A stretch of 64,000 nt of DNA. Source: Prosthecobacter sp. GTDB taxonomy: Bacteria > Verrucomicrobiota > Verrucomicrobiia > Verrucomicrobiales > Verrucomicrobiaceae. The stretch covers positions 1 through 64,000 of the forward strand of contig JABARQ010000007.1 of the NCBI GenBank assembly GCA_019186985.1, in the 5' to 3' direction. The position numbers and the translations under genes were made by a program. Position 1 is the stretch's first letter. Each line of letters begins with the position of its first letter. The notes under the pieces are model-generated. The model did not search any database, was not told the origin of the DNA, and worked only from the letters and a program-made list of their open reading frames with translations. Shown here in pieces: positions 37,267-45,316 of the stretch.

Positions 37267-37349
37267 TTATTTGAAAGATGCCCCCCTGTGCAGGACAAAG
37301 TGTCAGGAGCAGTTCCCGCCTGACATCTGCCTCCCCCTGAGCCACCCGC

Positions 37350-39533
37350 TCACTTGTCCCCATATAACGGCGGCTGCCAGTTCTTGGGCAGCTTGCCCTG
37401 CGGCTTGACTCCGGGTGAACCGGCGGGGATGGGGTGATCCTCGAACTTCATCAGCGGCAGTTCGTCGGGCAGGTGCTGGATCTTGAAGTCCTTGAACTGG
37501 ATCTTCATCGCAGGCCCCACATGCACCTGGACGCCGAGCACACCGTCAAGCGAACGCCCCTTGGCGTCGAAATCGAGCAGGTCAGCGGTCATGTGACCGT
37601 CGATCCAGTGCTGATGATGGTTGCCACGCACCAGCACGCGGTAGTCATGCCACTCATCCGGGGCGAACTGCCGGACCTCCATCTTCCCGACAATCCAGGG
37701 CCGGCCGTCAGGCGCCACGACGACCTTCTCGCCCGTGTGCGAAAGGATGCGCCGTCCGCGCTCCTCGTAGAGCATGCCGTTGTAATCCGGATTGTTCGCC
37801 ACGATGTCGCACTGATAACCGCTGACGATGTCGAGCCCGACCTCGGGCAGCATGGCGCCGCGATATTGCAGACCGCTGTTGCCGCCTGCCGTCACCTTCA
37901 CCTTCACACGCAGGTCAAAGTTTCGGACCGTGAAACCGGTCCAGCTGAGGAAGCGGTTCATCTTCAGCGAGCCATCCGTCCTGCCGGTGATGGCGCCATC
38001 TTCGACGGACCAGTACTGCGGGTCACCATCCCAGCCGTTGAGGTTGCGGCCATTGAACAGGTTCACCCACCCATCCGGCTGCGGCTTCACCGTGACAGCG
38101 GCGGAGATGGCCGGATGCGCGTCGGTGGACTTTTGAAATCCACCCTTCAGCGGCGGCAGCGCGCCTCCATACTGCGCGACGAGCTCATCGGTGCGCTGGC
38201 GCAGTTTTTTCAGAGTCTCCGCATGGGCAGGATCGTTGGCGAGGTTCTTCAACTCGTCCGGGTCCTCCCGCAGATCATGCAGGCACTCGTAGTTGTGATC
38301 AAAGTAGCGCGCGTATTTGAAGCGCTCGGTGCGCAGGCCCTCATAGGCCGGGATTCGATTGCGAACGGCATAGTGCTCATGAAAGGTTTCCGTGCGCCAG
38401 CCGGCGGGTTTCTGCCCTTCCACAACCGGCCTGAGGCTGCGCCCCTGATAGGAGGCAGGCACGGCCACACCGGCCAGGTCGAGGAAGGTGGAAGGCAGGT
38501 CCAGATTGAGCGCCATCGCATCGCTCACCTTGCCACGCTGAGGCTTCCCCAGGCGTGGGTCGGCGATGATGAGCGGCACACGCAGGGATTCCTCAAAATG
38601 CGACCACTTGCCCGTCAGTCCGCGGTTGCCCATGTGGTAGCCATTGTCGGCCGAATAAACGATGATGGTGTTGTCAGCGAGTCCTGCCGACTCAAGCTCC
38701 TTGAGGAAGCGGCCGATGGCGTTGTCGATGCCGGTGACCTGGCGCAGGTAGGCGCGCATGTTCGTCTGGTATTTCTCCGGAGTGTTCAGGCTCCAGAAGT
38801 AGCGCTCGCGGGTGATGCTGGTCTTGAAGAAGTCCGGCAGAGCTTCAAAGATCGCGGGATCATCAAGCCGGGGGCGGTACATCTCCTGGTCGGCATACAA
38901 CCCATTCGCGGATTCCGGCCAGGCGTAATGTGCCCCGGGCCGGCGGTCGCCGTCCTCCGCATGGCAGGCATTGAACCACAGGTTGAGGGCGAAGGGCCGT
39001 TCCTTTGGCTGCTGCTTCACGAACTCGATGCCCCGGTCGACGATGAGGTCCGTCTCATGCCGCAGCGAACCATCGGGCAGCCTTTTGAAGTAGGGGTTCC
39101 GGCCGATGTCCTCAAACACGTCAAAGTGATCCCCAGGCCGTGCGCCTTTCGGCAGCTTTGTGTGCCATTTGCCGTAGTGGCCGGTGCGATAGCCTGCCTG
39201 GCGCAGCAGGTCGGTGTAGAAAGTCCCGGCGTTCTCCGGCTTCAGCTGCTCCGGGCTCTCCCTGGCCCCCTGGCTGCGCCCGGTCAGGCCGGTGAGGAGG
39301 GTGGTGCGGCTCACCCAGCAGATGGAATGGCTGACGAAGGCGTTTTGAAAACGAGTGCCCCGCGACGCGAGGGAGTCCAGGTTCGGCGTCTGCGCGACCG
39401 GATGGCCGTAACAGCCCAGGGAGCCGGAGGTCTGGTCATCGGTCAGAAAGAAAACAATGTTAGGCCTCCCGGACGCGGCGGCAGCCTGGCCGCAGCCGAG
39501 CACAGCGAACAGGGAGAAAAGGAACAGCTTCAT
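37350..39533 (-). CDS. Secreted sulfatase fused to a DUF1080 (3-keto-disaccharide hydrolase) domain
   Basis: The 727-aa protein starts at MKLFLFSLFAVLGCG, a signal peptide; the longer frame to 39599 is not supported. The sulfatase domain (about 25-460) has RPNIVFFLTDDQ and the active-site Cys72 in SICWVSRTTLLTG. Here the usual Pro after Cys-X is Val. The C-terminal DUF1080 domain (about 475-705) has VNLFNGRNLNGWDG, GNSGLQYRG and the WHDYRVLVRG strand. Together they suggest removal of sulfate followed by handling of a sugar on one outer polysaccharide. It is the last of four sulfatase genes on this strand. Confidence 0.92.
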   Translation of the reverse strand: MKLFLFSLFAVLGCGQAAAASGRPNIVFFLTDDQTSGSLGCYGHPVAQTPNLDSLASRGTRFQNAFVSHSICWVSRTTLLTGLTGRSQGARESPEQLKPENAGTFYTDLLRQAGYRTGHYGKWHTKLPKGARPGDHFDVFEDIGRNPYFKRLPDGSLRHETDLIVDRGIEFVKQQPKERPFALNLWFNACHAEDGDRRPGAHYAWPESANGLYADQEMYRPRLDDPAIFEALPDFFKTSITRERYFWSLNTPEKYQTNMRAYLRQVTGIDNAIGRFLKELESAGLADNTIIVYSADNGYHMGNRGLTGKWSHFEESLRVPLIIADPRLGKPQRGKVSDAMALNLDLPSTFLDLAGVAVPASYQGRSLRPVVEGQKPAGWRTETFHEHYAVRNRIPAYEGLRTERFKYARYFDHNYECLHDLREDPDELKNLANDPAHAETLKKLRQRTDELVAQYGGALPPLKGGFQKSTDAHPAISAAVTVKPQPDGWVNLFNGRNLNGWDGDPQYWSVEDGAITGRTDGSLKMNRFLSWTGFTVRNFDLRVKVKVTAGGNSGLQYRGAMLPEVGLDIVSGYQCDIVANNPDYNGMLYEERGRRILSHTGEKVVVAPDGRPWIVGKMEVRQFAPDEWHDYRVLVRGNHHQHWIDGHMTADLLDFDAKGRSLDGVLGVQVHVGPAMKIQFKDFKIQHLPDELPLMKFEDHPIPAGSPGVKPQGKLPKNWQPPLYGDK

Positions 39534-39629
39534 GGTTGGCGTCTGATAACGCCTCGTCGACGGCCGTTCTGCCCGCAAAGATTGTGTCGCATCCGGCAAC
39601 CTTGGCTTCCTCGCCCTGAAAGCCCGGCT

Positions 39630-41180
39630 TCACTCCTTCACCCGCGGCAGCGAGCCGGCCATCTTCGCTCCTGTGCGCTTCAGCTCGGCAACGGCGGCGT
39701 CGCGAAGTCTCCGCAGGAGCCCGCTGTGCTCGGGACGGGCGGCGAGATTGGTCAGCTCTTCAGGATCGGCCTGAAGGTCGTAAAGCTCCTCGGTCTCACC
39801 GGCCTCCAGAATCCTGATGTATTTATGGCGGCCTTCGACGATCATCACGTACCAGGGCACGCCGCTCTTGTGCAGGTTGCCGGGCGGTGGCGGCACGGCG
39901 TCACAGTCGGCGCCGAACTTGTCCGCCGTGAATGGCATCATCGTCGTGTGCGGCCATGCGGCATCCGGATTCATTAAAAGCGGTGTCAGGTCATGACCGT
40001 GCATCTCCCATGGAAGCTCCAGGCCCGCGAAGCTGAAGAACGTGGGCGGCAGATCCGCCCCGCCCACCGGGGTGCGGCACACCCTGCCCTCCGGCAGCGT
40101 GCCCGGCATGGAGATGATGAGCGGGCTGCGGATGTTCGCATCGTAGGCTGCAAGCTTGGCCCGGAAGCCGTGATGCCCCCAGGCGTAGCCTTGATCCGCC
40201 GTGAGCACGACGAGGGTGTTTGCCAGCTGACCGGTTTCCTCAAGAGCCGCGAGCACGCGCCCGACGCCCTCGTCCAGGGCGCGCACGGCCTGGTGATACT
40301 GGCGCGACCACTCGGACAGCGTGCGCCCGCGGTCACGCCCGATGTCATCGCCCACCTCGCTGCCGATGGCCTTGTCGCTCAGCACCGGCTCGCCCTCCGG
40401 CCCTTTTTCCCAGGCCGCCATCCTCTGCATGTAGCCGGGCTTGCCGGAACGTGGCGGATAGATGTCGGCCGGAGTGGCGACGCGTGCGCCGGGGTAGTCC
40501 TTCAGGTGGCGCTCCGCCGGTGTGTAGGGGGCGTGCACGCCGCCGTAGCAGAGCCAGAGGCACCAGGGCTTCGAGGCATCACGGTCCGAGCCCTTGATGT
40601 AGTCCACGGCCCAGCGCGTGTAGTTGTCGGTGGAATAGCCCCTCACCACCTGCGGCTCGCCGCCGTTGAACGAGATGAGCTGGTCATGGTAATAGTTAGG
40701 CGCGTTGTCGGGATGGCGCGGACGGTTCCACACGACCTGATGGTCCCAGTCACGGCCGAATCCAGCGTCGTTGCCCGCGTGCCACTTGCCGATCTGCGCG
40801 GTGTGATAGCCCTGCCGGCGGATCACCGAGGGCCAGAAGCGGCACTTCACCGGGTCATAGGCCGCGCCCGGATAGGGCGGCTTCATGCGCATCGTCTCGA
40901 CACCGTAAGAATGGCGGCCGGTGAGCATGGTCGTGCGCGATGGCATGCACCAGGTGCCGATGTAGGCATGGGTGAAGCGCACGCCGCGCGCGGCAAGCCT
41001 GTCCATGTTGGGCGTCCTCGCCCATGGCTCCGCGCCCTCGTAGCAGGACAGTGTGCGGTACGAGTGGTCATCCGTGTAGATGAACAACAGGTTGGGCTTT
41101 CCAGCCCCGGCGGCATGGAGGTCCGGCTGCGCAAGGCAAACAAGGCCGGGGATGCAAAGCCATCGAAGCAGTGTCTTCAT
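39630..41180 (-). CDS. Secreted type-I sulfatase
   Basis: The 516-aa protein has a signal peptide (about 1-24). The sulfatase domain has PNLLFIYTDDHSYRTLSCYEG with metal Asp residues and the formylglycine site Cys78 in TWCMPSRTTMLTG, the canonical CxPSR. The C-terminal part has HTTMMPFTADKFG and LYDLQADPEELTNLA, typical of polysaccharide sulfatases. The target is unknown. It is 96 bp upstream of the fused sulfatase gene. Confidence 0.94.
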   Translation of the reverse strand: MKTLLRWLCIPGLVCLAQPDLHAAGAGKPNLLFIYTDDHSYRTLSCYEGAEPWARTPNMDRLAARGVRFTHAYIGTWCMPSRTTMLTGRHSYGVETMRMKPPYPGAAYDPVKCRFWPSVIRRQGYHTAQIGKWHAGNDAGFGRDWDHQVVWNRPRHPDNAPNYYHDQLISFNGGEPQVVRGYSTDNYTRWAVDYIKGSDRDASKPWCLWLCYGGVHAPYTPAERHLKDYPGARVATPADIYPPRSGKPGYMQRMAAWEKGPEGEPVLSDKAIGSEVGDDIGRDRGRTLSEWSRQYHQAVRALDEGVGRVLAALEETGQLANTLVVLTADQGYAWGHHGFRAKLAAYDANIRSPLIISMPGTLPEGRVCRTPVGGADLPPTFFSFAGLELPWEMHGHDLTPLLMNPDAAWPHTTMMPFTADKFGADCDAVPPPPGNLHKSGVPWYVMIVEGRHKYIRILEAGETEELYDLQADPEELTNLAARPEHSGLLRRLRDAAVAELKRTGAKMAGSLPRVKE

Positions 41181-41200
41181 AAGTTTCAGGGGCGAGTGAT

Positions 41201-42571
41201 TCAGAGCTCGGCATTCCCTCCCCTGCCCTTGGCAAGCTCATCGGCGCGTGCCGGATCATGCGCAGGATTTGGCACCGGCATGAGCGCACCGACCTCCCGC
41301 CGCCATGCGGCAAGCGCAGCCTGCAGCTCCCTGGCGCGACCTTCCTCGCTGGCGCTGAGGTTGTTGAGTTCGCCGGGATCAGCATCCAGGTTGTAGAGTT
41401 CCAGCGCTCCCGTTTCAAAAAATTCAATGAGCTTCCATCCGCCCCGCCGGATCGCACCGGCCGGTGTGCTGTGATGATAATGCGGCAGGTGCCAGTGTAG
41501 CGTGTCCCGGTTCAACATGGCGCGCGGATCACGCAGCAACGAGGCAAGACTCACCCCATCCAGCGGCTGCTTCGGCATGGGCGCACGCGCCAGCTCAAGC
41601 AGGGTCGGGTAAAGGTCGATCGTGATCACAGGCGTCCCGCACAGGCTTCCAGCCGGTGTTTTCCCCGGCCAGCAGGCGATGGCCGGCACGCGGATGCCGC
41701 CCTCATAGAGCGTGCCTTTTTCACCTCGCAGGGGCATGTTGGAAGTGACCACACGCCCGCCCTGCTCATGCTCGATGCCGCCGTTGTCGGAGAGGAAAAG
41801 GATCAGCGTGTCCTGGGCGACCCCCGCCTTTCCCACAGCCTCGACAATGCGGCCCACGCTCTGATCCAGCTCCTCCAGCAATCCGGCATAGGCGGGGTTG
41901 CACAGTTTTCCCGGCACCGGCTTCTTCGACTGGTATTTCGCCAGCAGTCCGGGCGTGGTGGAAAGCGGGATGTGGACGGCTGAATGCGAAACCTGGAGCA
42001 GGAAGGGCCGCGCCTTGTTTGCCTCGATGAAGGCCAGCGCCTTCGCGGTGAGGAACTCCGCCGTGCGCCGGGTTTCGCCGCCCGTGATCTTGGGCGGCTG
42101 GGTGTTCCCCTGGCATTCAAGCACTGTCTGCCAGCCCTGCTCGCCGGGGCCGTGTCCTTCCTTGCCCAGATGCCATTTGCCAAAGTAGCCGGTCGCGTAG
42201 CCAGCCGCTGAAAGCCGCTCCGCAAAGGTCTCGACCTCCAGCGGCAGCTGCCGGGGAACCGCCGGATCAACCAACTTTGCAAAAGGCCGGCGGTGGCCGG
42301 GGATGTGCTGGGTGATGCCGAATCGCGCCTGGTCCTGGCCGCTCTGCAGGTTGGCGCGTGTCGGCGAGCAGACAGGCCCGGCGTAAAAATGCGTGAAACG
42401 CATCCCGTCCCGGGCCAGGCGGTCCAGGTGGGGTGTTTCATGGAAGCTGTTGCCATAAGCGGGGAGATCCGCCCATCCCAGGTCGTCGGCCAGGATGAGG
42501 ATGATGTTAGGCCGGTCCGCGGCAAGCACCGGACCGAAAACTGAGCAAAGCAGGATGATGAAAGGACGCAT
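41201..42571 (-). CDS. Secreted type-I sulfatase
   Basis: I started the 456-aa protein at MRPFIILLCSVFG, a clear signal peptide; 94 upstream in-frame residues are Arg/Pro-rich and rejected. The fold opens with RPNIILILADDLGWADLPAYG. The formylglycine Cys68 lies in GPVCSPTRANLQSG (CxPTR). Other marks are FLSDNGG, SGRC-like end strands, and LYNLDADPGELNNLS near the C-terminus. The next sulfatase gene starts 20 bp downstream, suggesting a shared transcript. Confidence 0.94.
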   Translation of the reverse strand: MRPFIILLCSVFGPVLAADRPNIILILADDLGWADLPAYGNSFHETPHLDRLARDGMRFTHFYAGPVCSPTRANLQSGQDQARFGITQHIPGHRRPFAKLVDPAVPRQLPLEVETFAERLSAAGYATGYFGKWHLGKEGHGPGEQGWQTVLECQGNTQPPKITGGETRRTAEFLTAKALAFIEANKARPFLLQVSHSAVHIPLSTTPGLLAKYQSKKPVPGKLCNPAYAGLLEELDQSVGRIVEAVGKAGVAQDTLILFLSDNGGIEHEQGGRVVTSNMPLRGEKGTLYEGGIRVPAIACWPGKTPAGSLCGTPVITIDLYPTLLELARAPMPKQPLDGVSLASLLRDPRAMLNRDTLHWHLPHYHHSTPAGAIRRGGWKLIEFFETGALELYNLDADPGELNNLSASEEGRARELQAALAAWRREVGALMPVPNPAHDPARADELAKGRGGNAEL

Positions 42572-42734
42572 GGAGCGGGAACGGACGCATGCAGGCCAAG
42601 TTTCATGAAGTCCTTCGTCAACGGCGCCCCTGAAGCCTGGATGCCATCCCAGGCCGACGGGCAGGCGGCCGCGGCACAGGAAATCTGGCGTGCGGCCTCG
42701 GTGGGTGAAGGGCCTGCCGACTGTAACCCGGAGC

Positions 42735-44159
42735 CTATTTTTTCGCCTTCCTCCCTCCGGCCTTCCACTGCGGCTCCCACTCGGGGAGCGGCGTGCGGGC
42801 GGTCTTGAGATAAGCTCCGATCCTGGCGGCGATGTCCGGATGCTTTTCAGCAACGTTGGTTAGCTCGGCGGCATCATTCTCCTGGTCAAAGAGCTGCACG
42901 GGGGCATCCGGGCCGCCCGAGCGGACGCCTTTCCAGCGGCCCTGGTAAAGGGCGGCCTGCCTGAAGCCCCCCTCGTGAAACTCCCAGTAGAGAAACTCAT
43001 GCCGCCGCTGGGCATCCGCCTTTCCGCTGAGCAGCGGCACGAGGCTGATGCCGTCTGTTTGTTCCGGCGCGGGCGTTCCCGCCAGTTCGGCGGCGGTGGG
43101 CATGAAGTCGGGAAAGTAACCCACATGGCCTGTCTCGCCCGGCTTCACCCTGCCCGGCCACCAAACGATGAACGGCACCCGGATGCCGCCGTCGGTGAGG
43201 CTGCGCTTGATGCCGGTGTAAGGCCCGTTTGGATCGAAGCGTTCCAGGTCGTGCCTGCTTTCATTGTGCGGCCCGTTGTCACTGGTGAAGATGACCAGGG
43301 TGTTGTCGGCGATGCCGAGGGCCTTCAGGTGCTCCATCATGCGGCCGACGTAGCCATCAAGGCGGGTGATCATGGCCGCCTGGCCCTTGTCCTGCTTCGG
43401 CCAGTCCTTGTCGGCATAAGGGCCATAGTCGGGCACATGAGCGCCGTCACCCAGGTCACGGGCACGTTCATTGTTGGCGTGCGGGATGACCATGCTCCAG
43501 TAGAGGAAGAAGGGCCGCGCCTTGTTTTCAGAGACAAACTTCAGCGCGTCATCCGTGAACAGGTCATCCGCATAATGCACCGCCTCCGTGGCATAGCCCG
43601 CCCCGTCCTCGCCCACGGGCACGATCACATTGGAAAGGGGCTCCTTCGTCTCGTTGCGCCAGAGATAGTCCGGGAAATGGTTGTGGGCGTGATGCTGGCT
43701 CAGGTAGCCGTGGAAGTAGTCAAAGCCGTGCTTGCGAGGCAGGCCGCTCTCAGCCTCGCCTATATTGCCAAGCCCCCATTTGCCAATCAGCGCGGTCTGG
43801 TAGCCCGCCTTTTTCAAGACCTCCGCCACGGTGATGTCGCCTTCTTTCAAGGCCTGCGCGGCCGGGTTGGTCTTGCCGGCGTTGCCGCGGATGCGGGTGT
43901 GCCCGTGGTGCAGGCCGGTCATGAGAACGCTGCGCGACGGGGCGCAAACCGTGGCGCCGGCATAGAAATGCGTGAACCGAAGCCCCTCCTTCGCCATGCG
44001 GTCGATGTTGGGCGTCTGAATGACCTTCTGGCCGTAGCAACCGAGGTCGCCGTAGCCAAGGTCGTCCGCCATGATCCAGATCAGGTTGGGCTGCACCCCC
44101 TGGACGGCCAGGGAAATGGCGGACAACGAAAGAACTGCAAGCAGGCGGGAAATCTTCAT
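42735..44159 (-). CDS. Secreted type-I sulfatase
   Basis: I started the 474-aa protein at MKISRLLAVLSLSAISLA, a signal peptide; the longer frame to 44318 overlaps the neighbouring RluA gene. Marks are QPNLIWIMADDLGYGDLGCYG, formylglycine Cys72 in VCAPSRSVLMTG (CxPSR), KWGLGNIGE and FTSDNGPHNES. It is the first of the four sulfatases on this strand. No separate FGE or anSME maturase gene lies in the window, so activation must come from elsewhere. Confidence 0.95.
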   Translation of the reverse strand: MKISRLLAVLSLSAISLAVQGVQPNLIWIMADDLGYGDLGCYGQKVIQTPNIDRMAKEGLRFTHFYAGATVCAPSRSVLMTGLHHGHTRIRGNAGKTNPAAQALKEGDITVAEVLKKAGYQTALIGKWGLGNIGEAESGLPRKHGFDYFHGYLSQHHAHNHFPDYLWRNETKEPLSNVIVPVGEDGAGYATEAVHYADDLFTDDALKFVSENKARPFFLYWSMVIPHANNERARDLGDGAHVPDYGPYADKDWPKQDKGQAAMITRLDGYVGRMMEHLKALGIADNTLVIFTSDNGPHNESRHDLERFDPNGPYTGIKRSLTDGGIRVPFIVWWPGRVKPGETGHVGYFPDFMPTAAELAGTPAPEQTDGISLVPLLSGKADAQRRHEFLYWEFHEGGFRQAALYQGRWKGVRSGGPDAPVQLFDQENDAAELTNVAEKHPDIAARIGAYLKTARTPLPEWEPQWKAGGRKAKK

Positions 44160-44268
44160 GGAGGAGCCACTGAAAACGCTCGGCATCGGCCTGCTTATCT
44201 CTTTTCCCGGCCCCCGTGAAGTGCTCCTTGCGGTCTGGCGCCTCAGCCTGCGGACCTTGACCGCCCTC

Positions 44269-45177
44269 TCACATCTGCCGCGTCCATGGCTCGAATTCCG
44301 CCGGAATGGGAGCCTCAAAATTCATGGGCTGGTCATGAATGGGGTGATGCAGGCTCAGCCTCCAGGCATGCAGCATGAGGCGGCCAACCGTGACAATCTG
44401 CCGCTTCGGATTGCCGTAGATGGGGTCGCCCAGGATGGGGTGCCCGAGGTTTTCACGCATGTGCACACGAATCTGATGCGTGCGCCCGGTGAGCAAACGG
44501 CAGCGGATGAGCGCGCTGCCCTGATGCGCCGCCACCTGCTCCCATTCCGTCACGGCCTCCTTGCCCGAGCCATCATAGAGCACGGTCATCCGTTTGCGAT
44601 CAACCGGGTGACGCCCGATCATGTTCTGCACTCGCCCCGACAACTCCTTCGGCAGGCCGTTGATGGCGGCGAGGTAAATCTTGCCCAGACGACGCTCTGC
44701 GAACGCCTCGGTCAGCCTGCGATGGGCGATGTCGTTCTTGGCGACCACCATGCAGCCGGAGGTGTCCTTGTCGAGCCGGTGAACGATCCCGGGACGCATC
44801 TCGCCACCGATGCCGCTCAGGTCATCGCAGTGATGCAGCAGGGCGTTGACCAGGGTTCCGTCCGGATTCCCAGCCGCCGGGTGCACCACCAGCCCCGGGG
44901 GCTTGTTCAGGACCAGGATGTCGCTGTCTTCAAAAAGCACTTCGATGGGAATATCCTGCGCCACGACTTCCGTGGGCGTGGGGTCCGGAACGTGCATCGA
45001 GAGCCTGTCCCCAGGCTTCAGCGTCGCGCTTGCCTTGGCCGGACGACCATTCAAGGTCACATGCCCCTCCCGGATCAGGTCCTGGACCCTGGATCGGGAC
45101 AGGTCGGAAAAGCGTTGGGCGAGATGTTTGTCGAGGCGGGAGCCAACATCGGCTGGCTCGGAAATGCTCCAATCCAC
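44269..45177 (-). CDS. RluA-family ribosomal pseudouridine synthase
   Basis: The 302-aa protein has an N-terminal S4 RNA-binding domain (about 10-70, SRLDKHLAQRF and HVTLNGRPAKAS). The catalytic domain contains HRLDKDTSG with the active-site Asp, and the later motif LLTGRTHQIRVHM. It isomerises uridine to pseudouridine in rRNA. Length and the S4 domain fit the RluD-like subgroup (23S rRNA), but the exact site is not certain. Confidence 0.95.
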   Translation of the reverse strand: MDWSISEPADVGSRLDKHLAQRFSDLSRSRVQDLIREGHVTLNGRPAKASATLKPGDRLSMHVPDPTPTEVVAQDIPIEVLFEDSDILVLNKPPGLVVHPAAGNPDGTLVNALLHHCDDLSGIGGEMRPGIVHRLDKDTSGCMVVAKNDIAHRRLTEAFAERRLGKIYLAAINGLPKELSGRVQNMIGRHPVDRKRMTVLYDGSGKEAVTEWEQVAAHQGSALIRCRLLTGRTHQIRVHMRENLGHPILGDPIYGNPKRQIVTVGRLMLHAWRLSLHHPIHDQPMNFEAPIPAEFEPWTRQM

Positions 45178-45316
45178 GGTAGATAGTCCAGTTTCGAATT
45201 AATTTAGCAATCTGTAATTTCTGGCATAAGGCAAGCGTGAACAATGTGTCGCTTGAACAGTCCAAAGACCGCTCCCTCTGTCACCTGCCCTTTAGAATAA
45301 CTCAAACCATTTCCCC
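45178..45316. other. AT-richer divergent promoter region
   Basis: These 139 bases separate rluA-like and kinase genes and are AT-rich around 45185-45230. TAGAAT at 45293-45298 could be a -10 for the kinase, but no good -35 is in place. No promoter is called. Confidence 0.35.
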
